DNA of 64,000 nucleotides from Actinomycetes bacterium (GTDB lineage Bacteria; Actinomycetota; Thermoleophilia; RBG-16-64-13). Each line of letters begins with the position of its first letter. The stretch's first letter is position 1. A model generated the notes under the pieces. The model worked only from the letters and a program-made list of their open reading frames with translations, had not been told where the DNA came from and did no database searches. Shown in pieces: positions 45,965 to 54,506 of this stretch. Position numbers and translations under genes: made by a program. The stretch covers positions 62,001 through 126,000 of the forward strand of contig JAGXFW010000023.1 in the NCBI GenBank assembly GCA_024637035.1, given 5' to 3'.

Positions 45965-46623
45965 CACGACCCCTTCCTCAAGGCCACCGAGGCGGTCTTC
46001 ACGGCCATGACCAGCGCGGAAATCGCCGCGATCGCCATCGGTGCGAGAGCCAGAAGCGACGTGCCGTCAAGTAGCCCCCCGATGAGGGCCACTACGAGCG
46101 AAACCACCTGCACGAGCGCGGTGAGAAGCGAGACCACACCGGTGACACTCCGCAACGCGCCGCTCTTCGAGCCCGTGATCAGCGACAGGAGCGAAGTCAG
46201 CCCGCCCATCAGAAGCCGTGGGATCGCCGCCCCGAGCGCCCCCGACCCTCCGGAGACGGCCGCCACAAAGAGATCGAGCACGGCGGTGGCCGCCAACGAG
46301 AGGCCAGGCTTGCGAAGCGAGGCGCGCTGCACGGCCCGTCGGGCGGTGGGAAGAGCGGAAGTCGATAGGAACGAGCGGACGTCGAGCTGCTCTGCTCCGA
46401 CGATCGTCTTCCAGGGCAGCGCGGTCGCTACGCCGGCCACGCCCGCCGCCGCCTGGTAGCCTGCCGTAGCTTTGGAGATCGCCGCTCCGGCATCCGCGAC
46501 AAACGTGGACGCGGTCGTGGGAGCCCCCACCACCGCACGAGGCCGTCCGCAGTCCTCGCAGAAGGCCTCATCCACCCCCAGGGGCGCGCCGCATCCGATG
46601 CAGTACGAAGCCGTTCCGGCCAT
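45964..46623 (-). CDS. Zinc-ribbon membrane protein
   Basis: The start is ATG 46621-46623 after GGGAG, giving 219 residues; the track's 24 extra residues are dropped. An N-terminal zinc ribbon (YCIGCG...FCEDCG) is followed by an Ala-rich helix and at least three membrane segments. The last 71 residues recur in the next gene. It is the first gene of a tight three-gene operon (zinc ribbon, chimera, 1359-aa protein). The ribbon has the same layout as the one in the convergent operon at 36795, suggesting related membrane systems facing each other. Function is unknown. Confidence 0.75.
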   Translation of the reverse strand: MAGTASYCIGCGAPLGVDEAFCEDCGRPRAVVGAPTTASTFVADAGAAISKATAGYQAAAGVAGVATALPWKTIVGAEQLDVRSFLSTSALPTARRAVQRASLRKPGLSLAATAVLDLFVAAVSGGSGALGAAIPRLLMGGLTSLLSLITGSKSGALRSVTGVVSLLTALVQVVSLVVALIGGLLDGTSLLALAPMAIAAISALVMAVKTASVALRKGS

Positions 46624-46765
46624 GCGTCTCCCGCTGCTCCAACAAGGTTGCAGGTGCGCATAGGGCCTGACGGTCCCGCACTCGAAGTCCCACACGGGTG
46701 GCTCTGCGCGTCGCCACTCTAGAATGCCGCATCGTCTCGCGTCAAGCCCGTGTCGCGCGGGCAGT

Positions 46766-47491
46766 CTACTCCTCGCCCAGATACGCTTTGCGGACCCGCT
46801 CGTTGGTCAGGAGTTCCCTGCCCGATCCCTCGAGTACCACCTTGCCCACCTCGAGCACGTAGCCGCGATTGGCCACTGTCAGCGCCTTGGCGGCGTTCTG
46901 CTCGATCAGCAGGATAGTCATGCCCTCCGAATTGAGCCTCTCGATAGTCTCGAAGATCAGGTCGACTACGACCGGGGCCAAGCCCATCGACGGCTCGTCC
47001 AGCATGAGAAGTCTTGGCTTCGCCATCAGGGCGCGGCCCATCGCCAACATCTGCTGCTCGCCCCCGGAAAGCGTGCCGCCCTTCTGCGAACGCCGTTCCG
47101 CAAGTCGAGGAAAGAGTTCGAACACACGCTTGATGTCCCCGGCGAACTCCGCCTTGTCCTTGCGAAGATAGGCTCCCATCTCGAGGTTCTCGAGCACGGT
47201 CATGCGCGAGAATATCCGCCGTCCCTCCGGCACCTGGACGACGCCCTTGGAGGCGACGATGTTCACGCGCAGGCCTGAGATCGTCTCGCCGAACAGCTTC
47301 ACGGAGCCCATCTTGGGAGTCACCAGGCCTGAGATAGTGTTGATCGTCGTGGACTTGCCCGCCCCGTTAGCGCCGATGAGGGTGACGATCTCTCCTTCAT
47401 CTACGTGCAGGCTTATACCCTTCAAGGCCTCGATCCGGCCGTAGAAGGAGTGGATGCCCTCGACTGACAGTACTGGCTGAGGAGTCGTCAC
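46766..47491 (-). CDS. livF: Branched-chain amino acid ABC transporter ATPase LivF
   Basis: This is the second ATPase of a liv-type importer. I start at GTG 47489-47491, overlapping the livG stop (GTGA), giving 241 residues; the track start lies inside livG. Walker A GANGAGKST, signature LSGGEQQML, Walker B RLLMLDEPSMGL and the H-loop region are present. The LivF-typical PEGRRIFSRMTVLENLEMGAY is diagnostic. It is the last gene of livKHMGF. Confidence 0.95.
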   Translation of the reverse strand: MTTPQPVLSVEGIHSFYGRIEALKGISLHVDEGEIVTLIGANGAGKSTTINTISGLVTPKMGSVKLFGETISGLRVNIVASKGVVQVPEGRRIFSRMTVLENLEMGAYLRKDKAEFAGDIKRVFELFPRLAERRSQKGGTLSGGEQQMLAMGRALMAKPRLLMLDEPSMGLAPVVVDLIFETIERLNSEGMTILLIEQNAAKALTVANRGYVLEVGKVVLEGSGRELLTNERVRKAYLGEE

Positions 47492-48279
47492 GTCGCCCTC
47501 GAAGCGGCCAGCAGCTCTTCGGCACCCTTGCCTAGATACGCCTCGATGACCTTGGGGTCTCGCTGGATCTGCGCCGGAAGGCCCTGAGCGATCAGCACAC
47601 CGAAGTCGAGTACGTAGATGCGGTCGGCTATGTCCATGACCACCTTCATGTCGTGCTCGATGAGGAAGACAGTGATGCCACGTTCGCGGATGCGCCCGAC
47701 CAACTTGGTGAGCTCGTGGCTCTCCTGCGGATTCATGCCGGCCGCCGGCTCGTCGAGCAGGAGCAGCTTCGGCTCCGTGGCCAACGCTCGAGCGATCTCG
47801 AGGCGACGCTGGTCGCCGTAGGGCAGGTTCTTCGCAAGGTCGTTCGCCTTGCCGGCGAGGCCGATGAAGCGCAGCCACTTGAGTGCCTCATCGACGGTGT
47901 GTTGCTCCTCGCGCTTGAAGCGGGGAGTGCGTAGCACCGCCTGCAACGGCCCCGCATTGGTGCGGCCATGACGGCCCACCATCACGTTCTCCAGCGCGGT
48001 CATGTTGCTGAACAAGCGGATGTTCTGGAACGTTCGGGCAACGCCGTACTCACACGCCTTGTGCTGCTTCAGCCCGCCGAGTTCGTGACCGTCGAAGACG
48101 ATCGCCCCGGACGTCGGCTTGTACACGCCCGTCATCATGTTGAAGAACGTCGTCTTGCCCGCGCCGTTGGGACCGATCAAGGCCACGATCTCGCCCGCGT
48201 CGACGTACAACGATAGATCCTCGACGGCCCTGATGCCGCCGAAATGCATCGTAGCGTTCTTGGCTTCAAAAAGTGCCAT
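47488..48279 (-). CDS. livG: Branched-chain amino acid ABC transporter ATPase LivG
   Basis: The start is taken as ATG 48277-48279 (MALFEAKNATMHFGG), giving 263 residues; the ribosome site is weak (GAAGGG farther upstream). Walker A GPNGAGKTT, the LivG-typical ARTFQNIRLFSNMTALENVMVG, Walker B LLLLDEPAAGMNP and the late IYVLDFGVLIAQGLP are present. It is coupled to livF by a 4-base overlap and follows livM by 22 bases. Confidence 0.95.
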   Translation of the reverse strand: MALFEAKNATMHFGGIRAVEDLSLYVDAGEIVALIGPNGAGKTTFFNMMTGVYKPTSGAIVFDGHELGGLKQHKACEYGVARTFQNIRLFSNMTALENVMVGRHGRTNAGPLQAVLRTPRFKREEQHTVDEALKWLRFIGLAGKANDLAKNLPYGDQRRLEIARALATEPKLLLLDEPAAGMNPQESHELTKLVGRIRERGITVFLIEHDMKVVMDIADRIYVLDFGVLIAQGLPAQIQRDPKVIEAYLGKGAEELLAASRAT

Positions 48280-48301
48280 AGTGCTCGGTACCCTTCGCTC
48301 G

Positions 48302-49498
48302 CTACGAACCGTGGTCGGACGTTCGCCCTGCGTCGTCGACTTCTTCGAGAGCCTGGCTCCCATCGACGAGCAAGACGTCGTCATCGGGATGGAGTTCCCG
48401 CGCCCGCCGCTTGCTCGGGATCATGCCCTCCGGTCTGAAGGCCATCATGATCACCATCAACAGGCCGAATACGAGGAACCGGTAGTTCGTGATGCTGGAC
48501 AACGTCGTGCCGGACAGCTTCACTACCCCGGCCACCGCGAGTCCCTGGATGAGATCGGGTATGCCGCGTATCACCAGCGCACCCACGATCACCCCCGGGA
48601 TGGACCCCATGCCCCCGAGAACGACGATACATACGACGAAGACCGACTCCATGAAGATGAACGATTCGGGGCTGACGAACTGCTGCACATTCGCGAAGGT
48701 CACACCCGCCACGCCGCCGGACAGGGCGCCGATCGAGAAGGCCCAGAGCTTCTGCGTGCGGATATTCACGCCGCAAGCGGCAGCCGCGACCTCGTTCTCG
48801 CGCATGGCCGCCCAGGCCCGCCCCAGACGCGAATCGTCGAGCCGGTTGATGACCACGACCGAGATCACGATCAGTGCGAGCACGACGAAGTACCAGTAGA
48901 GGTTGGGGCTGAAGACGAAATCACCGAGAGGGGTGTCGAAGCGGACGTTCGCCTGCAACCACCTCATACCGAACGGAGCGGCCATCACTTCGACGCCACG
49001 CGGTAGACCGGCCGCGCCGTTCGTCAGGCCGAGGATGTTGTTGCTCAGGGAGATCCGGACGATCTCGCCGAACCCGAGCGTCACGATCGCCAAGTAGTCC
49101 CCCCGCAATCGCAGCACGGGGAAACCGAGCACGAGGCCGGTGACCGCCCCGGCTACCGCGCCGGGTATCAACATCACGTAGTAGGTGGCGCCGCCGAGGA
49201 CGTCGGCCGTCGCCTGCCCCAGAAGGACCCCCGCGTAGGCACCCATCGCGTAGAACGCCACGTACCCAAGATCGAGAAGACCGGCGTACCCAACCACGAT
49301 GTTCAGGCCGAGCGCCAAGAGGATCCAGATGCCTACGATGACCAGGATGCGAACAAGGAACCCCAGACCGGTCGCGGCTTGGAAGATCAACGGGATCAGG
49401 ATGATCAGTACGGCCAATCCCGCGTGAAGGACTCTCTTGTTCGCGAAGATCCCGCCGACCCCTTGCGTCGCGCGTCTGCTTATCGTCGCCCACTCCAT
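48302..49498 (-). CDS. livM: Branched-chain amino acid ABC transporter permease LivM
   Basis: The product is 398 residues with about ten membrane helices. LivM motifs are GLNIVVGYAGLLDLGYVAFYAMGAY and the LRGDYLAIVTLGFGEIVR segment, and the coupling region DDSRLGRAWAAMRENEVAA contacts the ATPases. A hydrophilic tail of about 35 residues follows the last helix. It starts 3 bases after the livH stop. Confidence 0.95.
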   Translation of the reverse strand: MEWATISRRATQGVGGIFANKRVLHAGLAVLIILIPLIFQAATGLGFLVRILVIVGIWILLALGLNIVVGYAGLLDLGYVAFYAMGAYAGVLLGQATADVLGGATYYVMLIPGAVAGAVTGLVLGFPVLRLRGDYLAIVTLGFGEIVRISLSNNILGLTNGAAGLPRGVEVMAAPFGMRWLQANVRFDTPLGDFVFSPNLYWYFVVLALIVISVVVINRLDDSRLGRAWAAMRENEVAAAACGVNIRTQKLWAFSIGALSGGVAGVTFANVQQFVSPESFIFMESVFVVCIVVLGGMGSIPGVIVGALVIRGIPDLIQGLAVAGVVKLSGTTLSSITNYRFLVFGLLMVIMMAFRPEGMIPSKRRARELHPDDDVLLVDGSQALEEVDDAGRTSDHGS

Positions 49499-49501
49499 CG
49501 G

Positions 49502-50482
49502 CTACACCTTCTCCGTCACGGATTCGCCGAGAAGCCCCCCCGGGCGGACGATGAGTACGACTATCAGCACGATGAATGCGATGACGTCACGGTATGCATG
49601 GCTGATGAACCCACTAGCCAGCGACTCGATTATGCCGAGCAGGAACCCTCCGAGCATCGCGCCGCGGAGGTTGCCGATGCCACCGATGACCGCTGCGGTG
49701 AACGACTTGACGCCTGGGATGAAGCCCATGTTGTACTTGATCGAGCCGTAGTACATCCCGTTGAAGATCCCGGCCACCGCACCAAGCGCGGGGCCGATGA
49801 AGAAGGCAAGCATTATGACGCGGTTGACGTCGACGCCCATGAGGCCGGCGGCGTCTCGGTCCTGCGCGGTGGCCCTCATAGCGCGACCGACCCGGGTGCG
49901 CGCGATGAAGGTGTCCAGAGCCAGAAGCAGTGTGATCGAGGTGACGATGATGAGCACCTGCATCGTCGAAACCTGCACGCCAAAGAGCGTGAACGCAGTC
50001 TTCACCGGCACGAACGACGAACCGTCCGCCCGCGAGTAGGGGAGCTGCTTGCTGCTGACCCACAGAAGGACGGCGTTCTGCAGGAATATGGAGATGCCGA
50101 TCGCGGAGATCAGCGGGGCCAAGCGGGGCGCGTTTCGCAGAGGCCGGTAGGCGAACCGCTCTGTGATCATGCCGACCACGCCCACAAGCGCCCCCGACAC
50201 GAGGAAGGTCACCACCAGCATGAGGATGAAGCCGATCGTCCCGGAGTTGAAGAAGGCCTGCACCGGCTCAAGAAAGCCGAAGCCGAGATCATCGGCCAGG
50301 CCCGGATCGGAAAGCACTTTGAGCGCGAGCAGACCGATGTACCCGCCCAGCATGAACATCTCGCTGTGGGCGAAGTTGATGAGCAGCAGGATCCCGTAGA
50401 CCAGCGTGTACCCGAGGGCGACGAGCGCGTAGAGACCACCGAGCGTGATGCCGTTGATCGTCTGCTCGATGAGGTAACTCAA
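49502..50482 (-). CDS. livH: Branched-chain amino acid ABC transporter permease LivH
   Basis: The product is 326 residues with eight or nine membrane helices. The N-terminal INGITLGGLYALVALGYTLVYGIL and the coupling loop TRVGRAMRATAQDRDAAGLMGVDVNRV are typical of LivH. It lies downstream of livK, separated by a strong hairpin, and directly upstream of livM. Confidence 0.95.
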   Translation of the reverse strand: MSYLIEQTINGITLGGLYALVALGYTLVYGILLLINFAHSEMFMLGGYIGLLALKVLSDPGLADDLGFGFLEPVQAFFNSGTIGFILMLVVTFLVSGALVGVVGMITERFAYRPLRNAPRLAPLISAIGISIFLQNAVLLWVSSKQLPYSRADGSSFVPVKTAFTLFGVQVSTMQVLIIVTSITLLLALDTFIARTRVGRAMRATAQDRDAAGLMGVDVNRVIMLAFFIGPALGAVAGIFNGMYYGSIKYNMGFIPGVKSFTAAVIGGIGNLRGAMLGGFLLGIIESLASGFISHAYRDVIAFIVLIVVLIVRPGGLLGESVTEKV

Positions 50483-50546
50483 ACCCTGCCCCCGATCCCC
50501 CGAAGGTCTCTAACTAGTCGTGATAGACGCAGCCCTGGTAGTGAGA

Positions 50547-50579
50547 CGCCGGGCGGGTACCCAAGGTACCCGCCCGGCG
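50547..50579 (-). terminator. Stem-loop between livK and livH
   Basis: CGCCGGGCGGGTACC pairs over a perfect 15 bp with a 3-base loop in the 140-base gap after livK. No T-run follows. Such hairpins after a binding-protein gene commonly stabilise the livK message or reduce read-through, so that the binding protein is made in excess over the membrane parts. Confidence 0.7.
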
Positions 50580-50622
50580 CCGGCAACACGGCTCGGAGAC
50601 CGAGCCCGTGCGGCGGAGAACG

Positions 50623-51834
50623 TTACATCTGTTCCGGCACCCAGACGCCGCCTACGACCTTGTACACGGTGATGGCTTTGTTGTTGGTGTCCCCGTTCTC
50701 ATCGAAGGAGACCGTACCGGTGACGCTCTCGAAGCTGATGCCCTGAGTAGCGGCGATGATGGCCTTCTTGCCCTCAGGAGTGACCACCTTGTCGGCACCC
50801 ATGTCTGTGGCGACCTGGACGATCGCGTTGATGATGACCTTCGCGGCGTCGTACGAGTATGCGTCGTAGGCGGCCATGGGCTCACCAGCGTACATAGCTT
50901 CGTAGGAGGCGATGAATTCCTGGCCCTTGGGCATCTGGTCGGTGGGCAGACCGACGGAGGTGCACAGGTCACCTTCAGCGTTCGCGGCACCCGCAAGCTT
51001 GATGTACTCGGGGTCGAAGACGCCGTCACCGGCCATCATCGGCACGGAGACTCCGCCTTCCTTGAGTTGCTTGGAAAGCAGGGCGCCCGCGTTGTAGATG
51101 CCGCCGTAGTAGACCATCTCGGGGTTCTGCGCCTTGATGGTCGTGACGAGGGCCTTGAAGTCGGTGTCCTTGTCGGCGGTCTTCTCACGACCGAGGACAG
51201 TGCCGCCGTTCGCCTCGAACTGTGCAGCCCAGGCATCGGCCAGGCCCTCTCCGTACGGGGTCGAGTCATCGACGACGTAGGCGGTCTTGAGGCCTGCGTT
51301 GAACGCGTAATCCGCAGCGGCCGGACCTTGAACGCCGTCATTGGCGCACACGCGGAAGTAGTTCGCGTTGCTGCGCGGGATGGTAAGGTCCACGGCGGTA
51401 TTGGCCGGGGAGACCTGGAGGATGTCGTTCTGAGCGTACACCTTGACCGCGACACGAGTGACACCAGAGTTCAGGTGGCCCATGACCGCGACGAGGTTCT
51501 GGTTCGAGGCGAACTGCTCGGCTACGTTGCCGCCGGTGGTCGGGTCGCCTTTGTCATCGCCCTCGACGGTGCTGAGGGTGATCCCGAGGTCCTTCAGCTC
51601 TTGCGACTCGTTCGCCTCTTTGACGGCGAGGTTGGAGCCACGGACCATGCCTTGGCCCAGAGCTACGGCGCCGTCGGTCAGCGGTGCGCCGATGCCGATC
51701 ACGACCTCGACCGACCCCGTCGTACCGGCAGCCGTGGTGGTGGTACTTCCATCGTCCGACCCGCATCCGATCGCCAACAGTGCCAAGGCCAAGGCCAAAG
51801 CGACAGCCAGCACGAGTCTCGTGCTTCTTGCCAT
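50623..51834 (-). CDS. livK: ABC transporter substrate-binding lipoprotein LivK
   Basis: The start is ATG 51832-51834 after AAAGGGG (403 residues); the 21 extra track residues lie upstream of it. A lipoprotein signal ends in LAIGC, followed by a Thr-rich linker. The two-lobed periplasmic-binding fold has family segments GIGAPLTDGAVALGQG, VMGHLNSGVT and VYYGGIYNAGALLSKQLKE. The ligand (branched-chain amino acids, or amides or urea in some members) is not decided by sequence alone. Confidence 0.92.
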   Translation of the reverse strand: MARSTRLVLAVALALALALLAIGCGSDDGSTTTTAAGTTGSVEVVIGIGAPLTDGAVALGQGMVRGSNLAVKEANESQELKDLGITLSTVEGDDKGDPTTGGNVAEQFASNQNLVAVMGHLNSGVTRVAVKVYAQNDILQVSPANTAVDLTIPRSNANYFRVCANDGVQGPAAADYAFNAGLKTAYVVDDSTPYGEGLADAWAAQFEANGGTVLGREKTADKDTDFKALVTTIKAQNPEMVYYGGIYNAGALLSKQLKEGGVSVPMMAGDGVFDPEYIKLAGAANAEGDLCTSVGLPTDQMPKGQEFIASYEAMYAGEPMAAYDAYSYDAAKVIINAIVQVATDMGADKVVTPEGKKAIIAATQGISFESVTGTVSFDENGDTNNKAITVYKVVGGVWVPEQM

Positions 51835-52342
51835 CAACACCCCTTTCCCCTTTTTCAGTATTCCCTTCCCGGCGGCGCCGGGTCGGCCGTGATTCATTCA
51901 CTACCGCGCGAATGTACCCAAGAATGTCGGCCAGCGCAATACTAACGATGAATCAAGGATCAACCAGCGTACGGGGAGTGACCGCAACGCGTCTCTCCGG
52001 CGCTCCCCGACCCGAAAGGTCGGTCATTATCGCACAGGCGGGCGCTTCCTTATCGTGGTCCACTGGAGCTACCGCCCCGCTCTCCAACTCCACGACGCGG
52101 GTGTGGGTCGGCCAAAGGAATCGCGCGGAGCCCCAGGGGGTCGCGCGGGAGCCCGGAGGGACGCGGGGACGCACCGTACGTACGGCGTGGACGCACGTCG
52201 GCGCCGGCGTGCGAACCTACGCGGGAGCCCAGCGGCGACCTATGTCGAAGACCGCACGCTCGGCATCCGGCACAGCCGAGCGCCATACGGCGACGAACGA
52301 AGGAGGACGGGCTGAACCGGTCCTTCTGTCCGACCCCCTTGG
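51835..52342. other. 508-base divergent intergenic region
   Basis: It separates livK (minus) from the riboswitch-led gene (plus). Apart from the candidate livK promoter at 51911-51939, I see no gene or clear repeat. Track frames here have no start signals or conserved features. Confidence 0.5.
51911..51939 (-). promoter_or_regulatory. Candidate livK promoter
   Basis: On the minus strand TTGCGC and TACATT are separated by 17 bases, ending 77 bases before the livK ATG. The -35 box is a weak match. Confidence 0.35.
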
Positions 52343-52353
52343 TACACTTACAT

Positions 52354-52440
52354 CACATCAAGAGCGACCCCGAAACGGGGTCCGGCAACCGGGCAGGAGA
52401 CGCCAACGGTGCCTTGAGGGCGAAGGAAGCCTTCGATGTG
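52354..52440 (+). promoter_or_regulatory. SAM-I/SAM-IV-clan-like riboswitch aptamer
   Basis: The RNA would fold with P1 CACATC (52354) / GATGTG (52435-52440), then an AAGAG segment, P2 GACCCCG-AAA-CGGGGTC, the conserved joining/P3 sequence CCGGCAACC, P3 built from nested GGCA/TGCC, CCG/CGG and GGC/GCC pairs ending in CGGTGCC, and a small GC hairpin before the P1 closing strand. ATCAAGAG, CCGGCAACC and GGTGCC in this order are the hallmarks of SAM-clan aptamers. A -10-like TACACT (52343-52348) puts the transcript start right at P1. It lies 116 bases upstream of an unknown gene. Confidence 0.6.
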
Positions 52441-52556
52441 CGGGACACGGAAGAACGTCCTGAACTACGAGTCTCCACCGCGACGCGGCTTCCTCTGCGT
52501 GGCCCGCCCCTCGCCCGACCCCTCCCCAGGGTCGCACGTACCCCAAGGAGGCGGAC

Positions 52557-53105
52557 ATGGCCGCACCACGACGCAAGCACCCCGGCTGGAACACCATCGA
52601 GGAGAGCCCCCAGGGCAGGCAGTTCATCGCCCTCTGCCAGTCGGTCCTCGGGGAAGGGCCCATCCGCTACCGTCCGCTCGAACGCCTGAAGGACTCGAGC
52701 CACGTCTTCAAGCTCTCCGGCCCTCGGGCCACAGGCATGCTCGTGGAGGCGAGGGGCCGCGAAGTCGGCAGTGAGTGGCGGACCCAGTGGGGCTTCCTCC
52801 TAGAGGTGCACGGGAGCCCGACCACCTTCCAGGTCGACCTGGTGACCTTCCGCTGGGACCCTTGGCTCCACGCCGAGCGGACCGGGGATGCGACCGTGAG
52901 AGACAGCACCCCGGCCAAACGCCGCCGGGTGTCGGACGCCCTTCGGGCCACGGGCGGCTCTCGCAAGGACCGGATGGTCGTGCGCATCCTCCCCTGGGAC
53001 CGGCCTCCGCGCACCGTCGCCGGTGTCGCCCGGGCGACCATCGATGAGATCCGTCTCAAGCACGGGTTCGCCGTAATCGAGTCGTTCGTAGGGGAGGGGT
53101 CCTGA
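52557..53105 (+). CDS. Unknown protein behind a SAM-riboswitch-like leader
   Basis: The product is 182 residues and starts at ATG 52557 after AAGGAGG. It has no signal peptide or membrane segment and is basic and soluble, with a central TQWGFLLEVHGSPTTFQVDL beta-like stretch and a C-terminal helix IDEIRLKHGFAVI. I do not recognise the family. The leader suggests control by S-adenosylmethionine, hence a possible link to methionine or methylation metabolism; this is inference from context only. It is the last chromosomal gene before the tRNA-integrated element. Confidence 0.7.
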   Translation: MAAPRRKHPGWNTIEESPQGRQFIALCQSVLGEGPIRYRPLERLKDSSHVFKLSGPRATGMLVEARGREVGSEWRTQWGFLLEVHGSPTTFQVDLVTFRWDPWLHAERTGDATVRDSTPAKRRRVSDALRATGGSRKDRMVVRILPWDRPPRTVAGVARATIDEIRLKHGFAVIESFVGEGS

Positions 53106-53164
53106 GTGGCGGGGACGCCGGGAACAAAGCGCAGGCCGGTCGCTCGTGAATGAACAAGAAAGAA

Positions 53165-53216
53165 AGCCGACGTGGGGAGTCGAACCCCAGACCTGCTCAT
53201 TACGAGTGAGTGTCTA
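53165..53216 (-). other. 3' half of tRNA-Thr(CGT): left attachment site of the element
   Basis: On the minus strand the anticodon arm CTCACTCGTAATGAG (anticodon CGT), a perfect T arm TGGGGTTCGACTCCCCA and the 3' acceptor strand CGTCGGC are intact. The 5' acceptor strand and D arm are missing; the sequence upstream (GCAATAGTTCTGG) cannot pair. No CCA follows. This is the product expected at one end when a tyrosine integrase uses the anticodon-to-3' part of the gene. Confidence 0.85.
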
Positions 53217-53246
53217 ACTCCTGCAAACCAGAACTATTGCATCACC

Positions 53247-53265
53247 ACGTAAGCGCAGCGTAAGC
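53247..53265. promoter_or_regulatory. Left integrase arm-type sites
   Basis: ACGTAAGC (53247) and GCGTAAGC (53258) are direct repeats 11 bp apart, 30-50 bases inside the tRNA-fragment core. The same box recurs in 11-bp pairs near the integrase gene at the right. Confidence 0.65.
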
Positions 53266-53379
53266 GGCGTGCACGGTTTCGACACGTTTGGAGGCCGCCC
53301 GGTGCTCGCCGGAGCGCTCTCGATTGGCCACGCCCAAGGCACCTGAGCAGGTTGGGGACCAGTGAGCAACTCCGCCCTT

Positions 53380-53407
53380 CGGTGGGGTCGATACCGTCGG
53401 TGGGGTC
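53380..53407. repeat. CGGTGGGGTC pair, first copy
   Basis: CGGTGGGGTC occurs at 53380 and 53398, 18 bp apart. An identical pair with the same spacing lies at 54980/54998. This one is about 330 bases beyond the end of the HEPN gene, in the otherwise gene-free stretch 53266-53736. Confidence 0.6.
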
Positions 53408-53736
53408 TGCCGCGCTCATGATGTGTAGGACCAAGAGCCACGGCTCTCCTGCCGGTATGCGGTTCCGGACGGGGAAGAGCCGTCCCGAGCACCGAGCTAC
53501 GGGCGGGAAAGGGGGTACCCCGTTGCCGCAGACGTGCTTCCGGTGCCTGCCGCGACGGTCCGTACAAAGGGAAGAGGAACCGAACTAGTGGCCGTGACGC
53601 GGCCTGTTGAATGCTGCCCTCTCCGGGGCCGCGACGGCCGCTCATCGATGCTCTCCATCCAAGACTCGAAGGTCACTTGTACGCTACGGTCTGGGCGGTG
53701 GTGCGGCCGGATACGGGCGAAGGCGCGCATAAGGGA

Positions 53737-54081
53737 CTACTGGAGGTCTACGAGAAGCTTCTTGTAGTCAGCTTCGTAGCGGCGAATCTCGTCCGGCTTG
53801 AACCGGCCACCCTCGTATCGAGCCTCCACACTCATTCCATGGAGCTTCTTGAGCAAGGATGCGGCATACGGCTTTCCCTGCTTGCGCACGGCGTTTATGC
53901 GCGGCATGTGTCCGACAATGTCGAGATCTTGCCGGGCAAGGAACGCTTCGGCCCAGTGGCTAGCAGCATAGTACAGGGTGGTGACGGCCCACTCACTGTA
54001 TGTGGTTCTGGGACCATCAAGCACGTCGCGATAGACCTTCTCGTTGCGTGCCGCCTGAGCAGCGTGCTTCAACTCATCCAT
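53737..54081 (-). CDS. Minimal HEPN-domain protein
   Basis: The product is about 114 residues and all-helical. The pattern EWAVTTLYYAASHWAEAFLA, a GHMPRINAV segment and LHGMSVEARYEG follow the order of HEPN domains, which are often ribonuclease toxins or their inactive relatives. The canonical R-x4-6-H motif is not clearly present; the nearest is ARYEGGRF. It starts at ATG 54079-54081, overlapping the upstream stop (TGATG); the track's TTG is two bases earlier in the same overlap. It is the last gene of a three-gene operon. Confidence 0.6.
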   Translation of the reverse strand: MDELKHAAQAARNEKVYRDVLDGPRTTYSEWAVTTLYYAASHWAEAFLARQDLDIVGHMPRINAVRKQGKPYAASLLKKLHGMSVEARYEGGRFKPDEIRRYEADYKKLLVDLQ

Positions 54082-54506
54082 CAAACGAGCCGCACTAGGC
54101 CACTCAGATCATGCGCGCAGCGGTCTTGGAACCAGACGTCGACATCGATGGACACGTCTGCGGCGTCGGCCATTGCGGTCCACATGAGTTCGTATGCCTT
54201 GTCTTCCATGTCGAGATCAACCGCCTGCGCCACGACGAGGACACGCACGGTCTCGGGTTCTCGGGGCGCGCTCACGTAGATCTCGGCCTCAGGCCAGACA
54301 GAGTGAAGCTGCCGGGCGTAATCGTCCGCGACGTTCCGGGGGGAGTAGCGCATTTGTGTTTCGAGTGTGGTCATTTCAGCCCAGCCAGTGTTCGGGAAGT
54401 TGTAGACTCGGCCCCCATCTGCTTCATCGGCCCGGAAGACGGTCTCCTGAACTACAGTATCATTCGCCACGCTCATCGGGATTCCGGCTTCGAGTGTCTC
54501 AGGCAT
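54081..54506 (-). CDS. Hypothetical partner of the HEPN-like protein
   Basis: The product is 141 residues with a mixed alpha/beta pattern: GWAEMTTLETQMRYSPRN, EAEIYVSAPREPETVRVLVVAQ and VSIDVDVWFQDRCAH. The alternation and its coupling to a HEPN-like gene suggest a HEPN/partner pair of toxin-antitoxin type, but I cannot see the GSx10DxD motif of MNT nucleotidyltransferases. I do not assign a family. Start and stop overlap both neighbours by a few bases. Confidence 0.55.
   Translation of the reverse strand: MPETLEAGIPMSVANDTVVQETVFRADEADGGRVYNFPNTGWAEMTTLETQMRYSPRNVADDYARQLHSVWPEAEIYVSAPREPETVRVLVVAQAVDLDMEDKAYELMWTAMADAADVSIDVDVWFQDRCAHDLSGLVRLV

Noticed and set aside
53165-53240. Functional tRNA-Thr(CGT)
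   Set aside because: The 5' acceptor strand and D arm are missing and no CCA is encoded, so only the 3' half remains.
53234-53434. Minus-strand small frame with DPTDGIDPTEG
   Set aside because: The repeat-derived peptide has no ribosome site and no family; treated as non-coding repeat DNA.
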